Part shown: positions 20,571-30,900 of the stretch, in pieces | Position numbering within the stretch: position 1 is the first letter of the stretch | Layout: each line of letters opens with the position of its first letter | Source of the DNA: Phaeoceros laevis | Taxonomy: Eukaryota; Anthocerotophyta; Anthocerotopsida; Notothyladales | Direction of reading: 5' to 3' | Assembly (NCBI GenBank): GCA_049999765.1 | Contig: JBNGIQ010003990.1 | Location: 1 to 44,132, forward strand | Length of the DNA: 44,132 nt | The notes under the pieces: generated by a model | The model's input: the letters and a program-made list of their open reading frames with translations, nothing else | Told to the model about the DNA's origin: nothing | The model's database searches: none | Program-made: the position numbers and the translations under genes

Positions 20571-23500
20571 GGTTGGTCGGTTTGAAGCCCCTAGCCGCCC
20601 AGCAAGGCAGGTGTCGTGTGCAAAGAGTTATGTATCCGTTGCACAGGAAGCAATTCCTCCACAAGAGCTGGAGGAGGAATTATGGAAACAGTTGTTTGCA
20701 GATCAGACACAGTGGTGGGACAACAGACGGACCAAGCGGAATCCCCAGCATCCTGATTTTGAACACAAGGAGTCCAACCTTGCGCAGTGGCTCAAGAATC
20801 CGCGGAAGCCTGCTTGGGTGGACTCGCAACTAGCCACGTTGGACGCTCGGCTGACAAGGAATCCCGAGTGGGGATCCACCTCAGTTCAGGGGCATGGAGC
20901 GTTTACAGATCATGATGGCCAATTGGAGCTCGGAATCTGCAGGAAATTATGTGACAATGGACGGATTTCTGACGCTGTGGGAGCATTGGGCCTACTGGTG
21001 CAGCGCGGATGCCATGTATCCAACAATCTCTTCTATCGTGTCCTCAAAAGGTGCATCAGGGACAAGGACCTGGTTTCGGGCAGACGCATCCATGCTCTCA
21101 TTGTCAAAGGGGGGTATGAATGGGACGCATTTTTGGCAACCCACCTCATCGGTCTGTACGCTTCGCATGGGAGGCTGGAGGAAGCAATGCGAGTATTTAA
21201 CAAAGTCCCTACACCTGACGCCTATAACTGGGCTACCATCATCTTCGCATACGCTAGACATGGAGAGGCTGCAGAGGCTGCAGCTGCTATACGCCTGTAC
21301 CGACAAATGTGCGAGTCAACTACCATTAAACCCGACGGCCGTATCTATTCAGCAGTTCTCAAAGCTTGTGCCGCTGCTGGAGATTTAGTGGCCGGGAAAG
21401 AGGTCCATGCTCATATTCTTGCCAGTCCAGGGAACCCGCATAGATTTGTTCAAGCCGGACTGGTAAACATGTATGCGAAGTGCGGTAGCTTAGAGGATGC
21501 TCGCAGACTCTTCGACAAACTCTCAGAAAGGGATGTTGTAACATGGACAGGGATGATTGCAGGGTACGCCAAGCAGGGGATGGGTGAGGAAGCCCTTAGT
21601 CTTTACAGGACTATGCTACAAGAAGGCCTGACTTCTCCCAATTCAGTGACATATGTATGCCTACTGCAGGCATGTGCTAGTGTAGGTGTTGGAGCCCTTG
21701 ATGAGGGAAGGCAGCTGCATGCAAAGATCAAAGAACGAGGTCTCCAAAAGGATGTCGTTTTAGGCGGAAGCTTGGTTAACATGTATGCAAAGTGTGGTAG
21801 ATTGGAGGATGCTCGAAGCGTGTTCGACAAACTTCCAGCAAGAAATATTGTTGCATGCAATGCGATGCTTGCAGGGTATGCGCAGCAGGGCATGTGGCAG
21901 GAAGCTCTGAACCTATACAGGCATCTGCAACGCCAGGAAGGCTTCACTCCTAATTCGGTTACATATGTATGCCTACTACAAGCATGTGCCAGTGTAGGTT
22001 TAGGAGCCCTTCATGAGGGAAAGCAGCTCCATGCAAATATTAAAGAACAAGGACTGCAAGAGGATATGTATCTTGGCGGCAGCTTGGTTAACATGTATGC
22101 GAAGTGTGGTAGCTTAGAGGATGCTCACCGAGTGTTTGACAGACTTTCAGACAGGGATGTTGTAACATGGACAGCTATGATTGCAGGGTATGCGCAGCAG
22201 GGGATGGGTGAGGAAGCCCTTAGTCTTTACAGAAGTATGCAACAGGAAGGCCTCACTCCCCCTGATTCTATTACATATGTATGCCTGCTGCAGGCATGTG
22301 CCAAAGTGGGTGTAGGAGCTCTTCATGAACAGGAGCAGTTGCATGCACAGATCAAAGAACGAGGAATGCAAGAGGATGTAGTCCTGGGTGGCAGCTTAGT
22401 TAACATGTATGCAAAGTGTGGTAGGTTGGAGGATGCTCAAGGTGTGTTTGACAATCTTCCGAAGAGGAATATTGTAGCATGGACCGCAATGATTGCAGGG
22501 TATGCTCAGCAGGGAATGGGTCAGGAAGCCCTTCGTCTTTACAGCAGTATGCAGCACGAAGGACTCACTCCTCCTGATTGTGTGACATATGCATGCCTGC
22601 TACAAGCATGTGCCAGAGTAGGAGTAGGAGCTCTTCATGACGGAAAGCAGCTGCATGCACAAATCATTGAACGAGGACTGGAAGAGGATGTGGTTCTAGG
22701 TAGCAGCTTGGTTACAATGTATGTGAAGTGTGGTAGCTTAGAGGATGCTTGCATTGTGTTCAACAAGCTTTCCGAGAGGGATGTTATAACATGGACCGCC
22801 ATGATTGCGGGATATGCCCAGCAAGGCATGGGTCAGGAAGCCCTTAATCTTTATAGGAGTATGCAACAGGATGGCTTCACTCCTCCTGATCCTGTGACAT
22901 ATGTATGCTTGTTGCAGGCATGCTCCAGTTTAGGGTTAGAAGCTCTTCATGACGGAAAGCAACTGCATGCACAAATCATTGAACGAGGACTGGAAGAGGA
23001 TGTGGTTCTAGGTAGCAGCTTGGTTACAATGTATGTGAAGTGTGGTAGCTTAAAGGATGCTTGCATTGTGTTCGACAAACTTTCTGGCAGGGATGTTGTA
23101 GCATGGACCGCGATGATAGCAGGGTATGCACAGCTGGGCATGGGTCAGGAAGCCCTTAGTATGTATAGGAGTATGCAACAGGAAGGCCTCTCGCCTCCTG
23201 ACTGTGTTACATATGTATGCCTGCTGCAAGCATGTGCATCTGTAGCAGCTCTACCTCTCGGGAAGCAGCTCCACGCACAGATTCATGGTCGAGGATTGGA
23301 AGCTGATCCAGGGGTGGGTGCTGCGTTGGTAAGCATGTATGCGAAGTGTGGTAGCACGTTTGATGCACACCATGTTTTTGATTCGTTGCTTAAAAGAAGC
23401 AAGGAGGCATGGAATGCACTTATTGGTGGATATACTCGCCAAGGAGATAGTCAGATTGTGTTTGACTTGCTTGACAGGATGGGATTGGAGGGCATACACC

Positions 23501-23994
23501 CAGATGAGATCACGTTCCTTAGTGTGCTCACTGTGTGCAGTCATGTGGGTCTAGTAGACAAAGGCCGAAAATACTTTGCGGTGATGAGGACAGATTATGG
23601 CATCAGTGCAACTGTGGAGCACTACGTATGCATGGTGGATCTTCTTGGGCGTGCAGGGCATTTGGACGAGGCTCTACAGATGGCCAAGACCATGCCTTTC
23701 CCACCCAATGATGTTGTGTGGAGTACTCTCTTGGGCGCTTGTTGGAAGTGGAAGAACGTCGAAGTTGGGGAACAGGCTTTCGAAGGCGCAGTTAGCGTGG
23801 ATGAAAGAAGTGCTGCACCTTATGTGGCGATGTCCAACATTTATGCAAGCGCTCAGATGTGGGAGGCGGCAAAGGAGATGCAGGCGAGGAGAAAGAACTT
23901 GGGGGCATGGAAGAAGCCAGGCCAGAGCTGGTGGACTGACATGGCTGGAGTGGTGCATACATTTTTGGTTGGGGACAAGGTTCATACAGAGTGA
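20473..23994 (+). CDS. PLS-class PPR protein with PDF-like module, DYW domain lost
   Basis: Single open frame of 1173 codons from ATG at 20473 (MMTAGLDFKLTG). The N-terminal module is the best preserved in the window: WKQLFADQTQWWDNRRTK at residues 71-88, HPDFEHKES at 93-101 and AWVDSQLATLD at 114-124. About nine near-identical PLS triplets follow, then E and PG box (KKPGQSWWTDMAG), and the frame ends in E+ at LVGDKVHTE with TGA at 23992. Beyond it, a DYW domain decayed by a small deletion and several shifts can be followed to about 24292 (VEKRSIICWDASHFHVYK, then GEYW-like codons). The protein could work as an E+ type needing a DYW partner in trans. Equally, the relic shows that it was once catalytic and may be decaying. 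Confidence 0.75.
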   Translation: MMTAGLDFKLTGAAFSTPLPVTGQRTQGLVVPEVGRFEAPSRPARQVSCAKSYVSVAQEAIPPQELEEELWKQLFADQTQWWDNRRTKRNPQHPDFEHKESNLAQWLKNPRKPAWVDSQLATLDARLTRNPEWGSTSVQGHGAFTDHDGQLELGICRKLCDNGRISDAVGALGLLVQRGCHVSNNLFYRVLKRCIRDKDLVSGRRIHALIVKGGYEWDAFLATHLIGLYASHGRLEEAMRVFNKVPTPDAYNWATIIFAYARHGEAAEAAAAIRLYRQMCESTTIKPDGRIYSAVLKACAAAGDLVAGKEVHAHILASPGNPHRFVQAGLVNMYAKCGSLEDARRLFDKLSERDVVTWTGMIAGYAKQGMGEEALSLYRTMLQEGLTSPNSVTYVCLLQACASVGVGALDEGRQLHAKIKERGLQKDVVLGGSLVNMYAKCGRLEDARSVFDKLPARNIVACNAMLAGYAQQGMWQEALNLYRHLQRQEGFTPNSVTYVCLLQACASVGLGALHEGKQLHANIKEQGLQEDMYLGGSLVNMYAKCGSLEDAHRVFDRLSDRDVVTWTAMIAGYAQQGMGEEALSLYRSMQQEGLTPPDSITYVCLLQACAKVGVGALHEQEQLHAQIKERGMQEDVVLGGSLVNMYAKCGRLEDAQGVFDNLPKRNIVAWTAMIAGYAQQGMGQEALRLYSSMQHEGLTPPDCVTYACLLQACARVGVGALHDGKQLHAQIIERGLEEDVVLGSSLVTMYVKCGSLEDACIVFNKLSERDVITWTAMIAGYAQQGMGQEALNLYRSMQQDGFTPPDPVTYVCLLQACSSLGLEALHDGKQLHAQIIERGLEEDVVLGSSLVTMYVKCGSLKDACIVFDKLSGRDVVAWTAMIAGYAQLGMGQEALSMYRSMQQEGLSPPDCVTYVCLLQACASVAALPLGKQLHAQIHGRGLEADPGVGAALVSMYAKCGSTFDAHHVFDSLLKRSKEAWNALIGGYTRQGDSQIVFDLLDRMGLEGIHPDEITFLSVLTVCSHVGLVDKGRKYFAVMRTDYGISATVEHYVCMVDLLGRAGHLDEALQMAKTMPFPPNDVVWSTLLGACWKWKNVEVGEQAFEGAVSVDERSAAPYVAMSNIYASAQMWEAAKEMQARRKNLGAWKKPGQSWWTDMAGVVHTFLVGDKVHTE

Positions 23995-24295
23995 AGATAT
24001 CTATGCTAGGTTAAAACAGCTGGTCCCCAATATGAAGGAAGGTTATGTGCCCCACCTGTTCGACATACCTGATTACGGAAGGAAGCTGAGCTGTGGTGGC
24101 ACAGCAAAAAGCTGGCTATTGCATATGCCCTGATAGGACAGCTGAGGGGACAACCATGCGTTCTGAAAAATATTCGGGTGTCACTCAGCAACAGATCTTT
24201 TTCAAAAGTAGAAAAACGATCTATCATCTGCTGGGATGCAAGTCACTTCCATGTTTACAAGAGGAAAATATTCGTGTGGGGAGTACTGGTAAGGA
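23995..24295 (+). pseudogene. Decayed E+/DYW tail of the preceding PPR gene
   Basis: Continuation of the gene at 20473 after its frameshift. Fragments in different frames match the intact copy: IYARLKQLVPNMKEGYVPHL at about 23998-24057, then scattered pieces of the HSEKLAIAYAL, KVEKR and DASHFHVYK segments. The HxE motif has become HSKKLAIAYAL, losing the catalytic glutamate, and the CxxCH motif is not intact. No active deaminase can be made from it. Confidence 0.75.
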
Positions 24296-24860
24296 GCGGC
24301 TGAAGAACGGGAGGAATTATTGCTGGGAGTTCTTGTCAGTGGAAGCTGGGATTGTCAGCAACAGATTCTGATCCATGAAAGGACTGTTCAGTGCTGATGG
24401 GCATGGTTCTGGGATTACCTGTGGTATGTTTCAGGTTGCGTGTGCCTCATATCTGCATTCAAAGTAGGCTAATTGCCTTTCTTCTGTGAGCAGCTCCCAC
24501 AATTGGTAGAGAGCATGCAACAAATCTTGGAGAGCATGCAACGAATCTAAGAAGCCGACGAGTGGAGAGACAAGAAGGCTATGTAGCTAAGATGGCTTGG
24601 CTTTAGGGCAGGTACGATTATGTCATACTCACACCTGTCAACGTATCTCCTACCCTGATTCATTGCTGGTGGTTGTTAAAATTAGAGGTAACATTTTCAA
24701 TCTGGCTGCAGTTGTGTTTTGCCCTTATGGAGTGCGAGAAGCAGAGACGTGGCAGTGCAAGGAAATGGGTAAATGCTGCGGGCTGGCCGGTGGCATGGTG
24801 GAACATTCATACTTCATTGTTCTTTGTCAGTGTCAGACCTTATCGGTGTGAATCCCAGGT
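24296..24860 (+). repeat. Duplicated 3' flank of PPR copies (copy 3)
   Basis: Contains the landmarks found after the PPR copies ending at 3197 and 7810: 'gtcagcaacagattctgatcc', 'gtgagcagct.cca', 'gaggtaacatttt.aat.tggctgcag' and 'gagaagcagagacgtg'. It is non-coding. From 24861 to 25440 no gene is recognised. A minus-strand open stretch at 25088-25405 (including CGLEDVSEVFNGLLTTD) is faintly PPR-like but too weak to call. Confidence 0.5.
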
Positions 24861-25439
24861 TGCTGGTTCTATGGCATTATGTTCCACAATCCCCTGCTCC
24901 TTACCTTGACGCTCTGTTGAGAGATTTGAGAGATGACGCTGCTTTGCATGGTCAGTGTAAACTAAAGCTAGCCATCGTGTGCACCATGGCTTGCAGTCCT
25001 TGTCCTTGAAGCCGCAATGGAGATGCGTCCCCTCAGTACACACTCTTTTTCATGCATTCCTTGGAAGACGACCAACCTACGTCACATTCATCCATTCTGC
25101 CATTGAGCGTTGCCTGACAAGCGGCCTAGGTCTGTTGTTAGCAGGCCATTAAACACTTCACTTACATCCTCAAGGCCACAATACATCAGTCGGCACAGTT
25201 TCAGGTGACACATAACATTTTCAGGGCCCACACTTGAGGACAATAACATGAAGTCGCCTCCCCTTCGATCCACACCCTGTTGCTGCAGCTGCTTGCAATA
25301 GTAGCTCTCATGGTGCCTTATTGTAGTCCTCGCAGGTAGATCGGTCGATGCCTGAGAAGTCAGGATGTCCCTCCAAGGTTTCTTGCAGCTGACATTGAGA
25401 TCCATCCCATAACCAAGCTACGCTGGATCCGTTCTGTCA

Positions 25440-25690
25440 ATAATCGCGTCTGCTTGATAGCCTCTTTTCACAATGAGACCATGTATGCACCACCACAAAC
25501 CCAGTTCCTTGGGCGAGATGCACCACGTCGAAGGCGATAGAAGATATTCTTATATGCACGACGTCCTGGCTCACTAGTGAATCTAATCCACAGCGTCAAA
25601 ATCCATCTTCACATAATTCCCTGCACATTTCCACCTCCATATGGACCTCATGTGCTGCAAAAACACTTGAAGTGGTTTTACACACCCCAT
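25440..25690 (-). pseudogene. PPR N-terminal scrap
   Basis: On the minus strand, FAAHEVHMEVEMCRELCEDG and the following DAVD match the segment just before the first PPR motif in the family (AVHEDHLEVGMCRKLCEDGR in the gene at 26331). The similarity continues at DNA level to about 25440 over the next PPR motif, with several shifts and no open frame. Neither the N-terminal module nor the repeat array is present. This is an isolated piece of another copy in the same orientation as its neighbour. Confidence 0.6.
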
Positions 25691-25979
25691 ACCGCCCAAG
25701 AAACTTGGACTTCCCCCTCTGATAACCACACACGTGCCAACCCTGGTTGGGAACGGGCAGTTGAACTCCTGGGGTAGAGGCATTGCGGCCCACCTGACCG
25801 GATCGGGAGCCACGGTAGATGCCGTGCTGGCCACCGTGGCCGTCCGGCAAGAACACCCGGAGAGTGATCACCAATGACTTCCTCATGCTCCTAAGGTTTT
25901 GACCTACGCAACAAAAGAATCTTTAGCTGAGCATAGAAGACGCACAGCGGTGCGCAAAGCGTCAAGAGGACAAATAACC

Positions 25980-26330
25980 GGAGCCAGCATTCCAGCAAAG
26001 ATACCCATAAGTCGGTTGTTAGCAGCACATAAGTCGGCTTCCTGTCCCTCCACTGCTTGGCTGCTTAAATTTGTTGGTGTACATAGTGAAAATCAGGCTT
26101 CTTGTTACCAGCTGTGGCAACTGCTCATAGAAAGGGCAAGGCCATTAAAAACTTCGACTGCAGATAGCATCTCACATGGAGGGGCAAGCAACACTCCCCA
26201 TCATACCGCACGTAGTCATGGAGCAATGCCGATCAGCAGTGCTGTCAACCTATTCAGAATTTGCTGCTGATGACCCCAGCGTGCACTGAGGCGAGCACCT
26301 AGCATTTATCGCCCATTTTTGAGGAGTTCA
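25980..26330 (-). repeat. Duplicated 3' flank of PPR copies (minus-strand copy)
   Basis: Read on the minus strand, the sequence after the stop at 26331 shares landmarks with 7811-8060: 'ataaatgc..ggtgctcgc', 'ctgctgatcgg.at', 'tgttgcttgcccc.cc' and 'tgagcagttg.cacagc'. It shows that this copy was duplicated with its downstream flank too. I see nothing else between 25691 and 25979. Confidence 0.5.
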
Positions 26331-29300
26331 CTACCAGTAGTCCCCACACGAGCATTTTCCCTCCTTGTAGACATGGAAGCGACTTGCATCCCTGCATATG
26401 ATAGTTCGCTTTTCTACTTTCGAAATGTAAGCTGTTGCTGTATGACAATCCTCACACACCCGAAGATTTTTCACAATTCGTATGGTTGTCCCCTCAGCTG
26501 TCTTATTCAAAGCATATGCAATAGCCAGTTTCTCGCTGTGCCCACACAACTCAACTTCCTTCTCATCATCAGATATGTCCAGCAAAGATGACTGCAGGTG
26601 GGGCACATATCCTTCCTTTTTCATTCTGGGGACCAACTGTTGCAGCCTTGCATAGATAGCTTCGTGTTCAGGATGCTGCTTGTCCCCAACAAGAAACGTA
26701 TGCACCACTCCGCCCATGTCAGTCCACCAGCTCTGGCCTGGCTTCTTCCAAGCCCCCAAGTTCTTTCTCCTTGACTGCATCTCCTTTGCCTCCTCCCACA
26801 TCTGAGCGCTTGCATAAATGTTGGACATCGCCACATAAGATGCAGCATTTTTTTCATCCACGCTAATTGCGCCTTTGAAAGCCTGTTGCCCAATTTCGAC
26901 GTTCTTCCACTTCCAACACGCGCCTAAGAGAGTACTCCACACTACATCATTTGGTGGGAAAGGCATGGTCTTGGCCATCTGTAGAGCCTCGTCCAGAAGA
27001 CCTGCACGCCCCAGAAGATCCACCATGCATACGTAGTGCTCCAGGTTTGCATTGATGCCATGATCTGTCCTCATCACCTCAAAGTATCCTCGGCCTTTGT
27101 CCACAAGACCCACATGGCTGCACACAGTAAGCACACTAACAAACGTGATCTCATCTGGGTGTATGCCCTCCAATCTCATCCTGTCAAGCAAGTCAAACAC
27201 AGCCTCACTATCTCCTTGGCGGGTATATCCACCAATAAGTGCATTCCATGCCTCCAATGTTCTTTTGCGCAAAGAATCAAAAACCTTCTGTGAATCAAAC
27301 ATGCTACCACACTTCGCATACATATTTACCACAGCAGCTCCCACACCGGGATCAGCTTGGAGTCCTCGTTCCTGAATCTCGTCATGGAGCTGCTTTCCCA
27401 GAGGCAGAGCTGCTACAAATGCAGATGCTTGCAAGAGGCTTATATATGTAACGGAATCAGGAGGAGTGAGGCCTTCCTGTTGCATACTCCTGTACAGACT
27501 AATAGCTTCCTGATCCATGCCGTGCTGAGCATACCCTGCGATCATAGCAGTCCATGTTACAACATCCCTGTCCGATAGTTTGTCGAACACGGATCGAGCA
27601 TCCTCTAAGCTGCCACACTTAGCATACATGTTCACTAAGCTACTACCGAGAACCACATCCCCTTGCAGTCCTCGTTCGTTGACCTGTGCATGCAGCTTCT
27701 TTCCCTCATCAAGAGCTCCTGCACCGACACTCGCACATGCCTGCAGCAGGCATACATATGTAACAGAATTTGGGGCAGTAAGGCCTTCTTGTAGCATACT
27801 GCTGTAAAGACTAAGGGCTTCCTGACCCATTCCCTGCTGGGCATACCCTGCAATCATGGCGGTCCATGCGACAATATTCCTACTTGGAAGCTTATCAAAC
27901 ACTCTGCGACCATCTGCCAAGCTACCACACTTTGCATGCATGTTAACCAAGCAGCCCCCTAGAACCACATCCTCTTGCAGTCCTTGTTCTTTGATCTGTG
28001 CATGCAGCTGCTTTCCCTCATCAAGCGCTCCTACACCTACAGTGGCACATGCTTGAAGCAGGCATACATATGTAACAGACGTGGGAGTGAGGCCCTCTTT
28101 TTGCATACTGCTGTAAAGACGAAGGGCTTCCTGACCCATACCCTGCTGGGCATACCCTGCAATCATGGCGGTCCATGCTACAATATTCCTCTGTGGAAGT
28201 TGCTCAAAGACCCTGCGAGCATCCTTCAAACTACCGCACTTTGCATACATGTTAACCAAGCTGCCTCCTATAATCTTATCCTCATGCAGTCCTCGCTCTT
28301 TAACCTGTGCATCTAGCTGCTTTCCCTCATCAAGAGCTCCTGCACCTACACCGGCACATGCCTGCAGCAGGCATGCATATGTAACAGAATTGGGCAAAGC
28401 GAGTTCTTTATATTGCATACTCCTGTAAAGATTAAGGGCCTCCTGACCCATGCCCTGCTGGGCATACCCTGCAAGTATAGCATTACATGCTACTACATTC
28501 CTCTCTGGAAGTTTGTCAAACACGCTGCGAGCATCGTCTAAGCTACCACACTTTGCATACATGTTAACCAGGCTCCCACCTAGAACCACATCCTCTTGCA
28601 GCCCACGTTGTTTGATCTGGGCATGTAGCTGCTTTCCCTCATCAAACGCTCCTACACCCACACCGGCACATGCCTGCAACAGACAGACATATGTCACAGA
28701 ATTGGGAGGGGTAAGGCCTTCCTGTTGCATGCTCTTGTAAAGGCGAAGGGCTTCCTCACCCATCCCCTGCTGGGCATACCCTGCAATCATCGTGGTCCAT
28801 GTTACAACATCCCTGTCCGAAAGTTGGTCGAACAGTCTGCGAGCATCCTCTAAGCTGCCGCACTTTGCATACATGTTAACCAAGCTGCCGCCTAGAACCA
28901 CATCCTCTTGCAATCCTCGCTGTTTGATCTGTGCATGTAGCTGCTTTCCGTCATCAAGAGCTACTACGCCTACACAAGCACATGCCTGCAGGAGGCATAC
29001 ATACGTAACAGAATTGGGGGCAGTGAGGCCCTCCTGCTGCATACTCTTGTACAGATCAAGGGCTTCTTGACCCATCCCCTGTCGAGCATACCCTGCAATC
29101 ATAGCCGTCCATGTTACAACATCCCTGTCTGAAAGTTTGTCGAACAGTTTGCGAGCATCCTCTAAGATACCGCACTTTGCATACATGTTGACCAGACCAG
29201 CTTGAACAAATTTATGTGGCTTTCCTGGACTGGCAAGAATGCGAGTATGGACCTCCATCCCGGCAACTAAATCTCCCGCAGCTGCACAAGCTTTTAGAAC

Positions 29301-29978
29301 CGCTAGATAGATACGGTCGTCTGGTTTAACGGTATTTGACTCGCACATTTGTCGATAGAGTCGTATAGCCTCTGCTGCCTCAGCAGCCTGTCCATGTCTC
29401 GCATATGCGAAGAGGATAGTAGCCCAGTTATAGGAGTCCGGGGTAGGGACATTCGTAAACACTCGCATTGCTTCCTGCAACCTCCCCTGCGAAGCATACA
29501 GGCCGATGAGGTGGGTGGCCAAGAATGCGTCTCCTTCGTAGCCGCTTTTGACTATGAGAGCATGGATCCGTGCGCCCAGAGCCAGGTCCTTGTCCTTGAT
29601 GCACCTCTTGAGAACACGATAGAAGAGATTGCTGGGTACATGGCATCGTCGCTGCACCAGTAGGTCCAATGCATCAACAGCGTCAGAAATGCGACCATCC
29701 TCACATAGTTTCCTGCACATTCCCACCTCCAAATGGTCCTCATGTACTGCAACAACTCCATGCCCTCGAAATGAGGTGGAGCCAGCCTCGGGAGTGGTCT
29801 TTATCCCAGCATCCAACAAGTCCACCCAAGCAGGCTTGTGCTGATTGTTTAGCCACAGAGCAACCTTGGACTCCTTGTGCTTACAAACAGTCGTCTTGCT
29901 CCATCTGTTATCCCACCACCGTGTCGGATCCTCAAAGACGTGTTTCCTCAAGACCTCCTGCAGCTCGTTTGGAGGCAT
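26331..29978 (-). CDS. PLS-class PPR-DYW protein with partial PDF-like module
   Basis: Single open frame of 1215 codons from the first available ATG (29978, MPPNELQEVLRKH). The frame itself is open up to 30179. At the position of the family's two start ATGs (30164-30162 and 30161-30159) it has ACG ACG, followed by AAGLDFKLTGTAFSA, so the start is uncertain. The N-terminal module keeps VFEDPTRWWDNRW, HKESKVALWL and AWVD but has lost the HPDF residues. Ten or so near-identical PLS triplets follow, then E/E+ (KKPGQSWWTDMGG, LVGDKQHPEHEAIYARL) and an intact DYW domain (HSEKLAIAY, CEDCH, CSCGDYW-stop at 26331). Predicted role is C-to-U editing in an organelle. If translation begins at MPPNEL, about 60 family N-terminal residues are missing, which may affect targeting. 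Confidence 0.82.
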   Translation of the reverse strand: MPPNELQEVLRKHVFEDPTRWWDNRWSKTTVCKHKESKVALWLNNQHKPAWVDLLDAGIKTTPEAGSTSFRGHGVVAVHEDHLEVGMCRKLCEDGRISDAVDALDLLVQRRCHVPSNLFYRVLKRCIKDKDLALGARIHALIVKSGYEGDAFLATHLIGLYASQGRLQEAMRVFTNVPTPDSYNWATILFAYARHGQAAEAAEAIRLYRQMCESNTVKPDDRIYLAVLKACAAAGDLVAGMEVHTRILASPGKPHKFVQAGLVNMYAKCGILEDARKLFDKLSDRDVVTWTAMIAGYARQGMGQEALDLYKSMQQEGLTAPNSVTYVCLLQACACVGVVALDDGKQLHAQIKQRGLQEDVVLGGSLVNMYAKCGSLEDARRLFDQLSDRDVVTWTTMIAGYAQQGMGEEALRLYKSMQQEGLTPPNSVTYVCLLQACAGVGVGAFDEGKQLHAQIKQRGLQEDVVLGGSLVNMYAKCGSLDDARSVFDKLPERNVVACNAILAGYAQQGMGQEALNLYRSMQYKELALPNSVTYACLLQACAGVGAGALDEGKQLDAQVKERGLHEDKIIGGSLVNMYAKCGSLKDARRVFEQLPQRNIVAWTAMIAGYAQQGMGQEALRLYSSMQKEGLTPTSVTYVCLLQACATVGVGALDEGKQLHAQIKEQGLQEDVVLGGCLVNMHAKCGSLADGRRVFDKLPSRNIVAWTAMIAGYAQQGMGQEALSLYSSMLQEGLTAPNSVTYVCLLQACASVGAGALDEGKKLHAQVNERGLQGDVVLGSSLVNMYAKCGSLEDARSVFDKLSDRDVVTWTAMIAGYAQHGMDQEAISLYRSMQQEGLTPPDSVTYISLLQASAFVAALPLGKQLHDEIQERGLQADPGVGAAVVNMYAKCGSMFDSQKVFDSLRKRTLEAWNALIGGYTRQGDSEAVFDLLDRMRLEGIHPDEITFVSVLTVCSHVGLVDKGRGYFEVMRTDHGINANLEHYVCMVDLLGRAGLLDEALQMAKTMPFPPNDVVWSTLLGACWKWKNVEIGQQAFKGAISVDEKNAASYVAMSNIYASAQMWEEAKEMQSRRKNLGAWKKPGQSWWTDMGGVVHTFLVGDKQHPEHEAIYARLQQLVPRMKKEGYVPHLQSSLLDISDDEKEVELCGHSEKLAIAYALNKTAEGTTIRIVKNLRVCEDCHTATAYISKVEKRTIICRDASRFHVYKEGKCSCGDYW
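29814..29954 (-). other. Partial PDF-like module coding segment
   Basis: Encodes VFEDPTRWWDNRWSK followed directly by CKHKESKVALWLNNQHKPAW and VDLLDAG. The central H-P-D-F residues and the QL of WVDSQL have been lost by small deletions, so any nucleic-acid binding by this module may be reduced in this copy. Confidence 0.55.
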
Positions 29979-30060
29979 TACTTCCTGTCCACCGGAGGCA
30001 GAAGCTTTTGCGCACCACTCCTTTCCTTCTGGGCTGCGAAGGGCTTCAAACCCACCAATC

Positions 30061-30234
30061 TCAAGTTCTACTCCTTGTATCTGCTGCCTCAGAGCGGGGA
30101 ATGGTGGGAAACAAGCACTGAATGCCGTGCCGGTCAGCTTGAAATCCAGTCCAGCGGCCGTCGTATAGAGCCAGCTGCTTCACTGCGGTCTCTCTGGCCT
30201 GCAGAAGTCGTGTTCCCTGTGAGCTTGCCGCCAT
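30061..30234 (-). promoter_or_regulatory. Upstream ORF (57 codons) in the minus-strand PPR leader
   Basis: Starts at CCTTCCATGGCGGC and reads MAASSQGTRLLQARETAVKQ onward, overlapping the region where the main frame would normally start. It is the counterpart of the frame at 20403-20570. In this copy it is the only ATG-initiated frame in the leader, because the main frame has ACG ACG. Confidence 0.45.
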
Positions 30235-30519
30235 GGAAGGGACAACCCGCCTCGGATCGCTCCAAACGTGCACTCCCTTACGACTCTCCATCGCAAGCTT
30301 GGTTACCGACCCCTTCATTCTACCCACCCCTCTCCGTTGCTTTGCTCACTCCACCCGACCGCTTCCTTCTTCCCCCTCCCTTCCGCCCGTTCCCCTCAGG
30401 TTCTGCGCTCTTGCAACAAAGCCTGCTGGGAATGCTTATGCTACCAATTCATTGTAAGCCTAGATTTGTACCTGTTATACCAACAGCAAGTCGGGGAATA
30501 ATGTCTGAGTCGGAGGTAG
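30235..30519. other. 5' flank of minus-strand PPR gene
   Basis: The portion next to the leader shares 'gagtcgtaagggagtgca' and 'ggagcgatc' (minus strand) with the 5' flanks at 11730-11842 and 20305-20402. A plus-strand C/T-rich run lies at about 30325-30400. No gene was seen. Confidence 0.35.
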
Positions 30520-30900
30520 TAAACATGTGTTTGACTTGGATGGCTGGATGAGGCAAGAGGCCGAACAACTAAACCGCACCACGTTCCTTCAGGCTTCTGA
30601 CAGGATGCAGTCATGTGGGTTTCGTCGGGAAGGGGCCAAAGCAGTTGGAGGCAATGAGCGAAGACTCTGGTACCGCTCCAACCATCCAAGTCAAACGCAT
30701 ACAGACGCATGATGGATCTCTTTGGCAGGGCAGGCCATCTGGAGGAGGTGCTAATAACTTTCTAATAAAGTTTGTGTAGCACCATGCGTTTTCAGTCTGG
30801 TCGAGCAGTGTAGCTCACCCTTTTGAGCGCTTGTCCAAAGTGGAGCAACATCGTCGTTGGACAGCAACCTTTTGAGTCTGCAGTGAGACTGCAGCAGGGC
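30520..30900 (+). pseudogene. PPR C-terminal scrap
   Basis: Decayed sequence matching the end of the PPR array and E domain of the DYW copies: a VFDL.DRMR-like start at about 30525, 'tcatgtgggt' (the CSHVGL segment), then MDLFGRAGHLEEVL at 30711-30752 and LLSACPKWSNIVVGQQPFES at about 30818-30877. Several frameshifts and stops are present. It is on the opposite strand to the gene at 26331. Confidence 0.7.

Noticed and set aside
25088-25405. Minus-strand frame with CGLEDVSEVFNGL, considered as an S motif of a PPR
   Set aside because: Only a handful of residues fit and no neighbouring motifs support it, so it was left uncalled.
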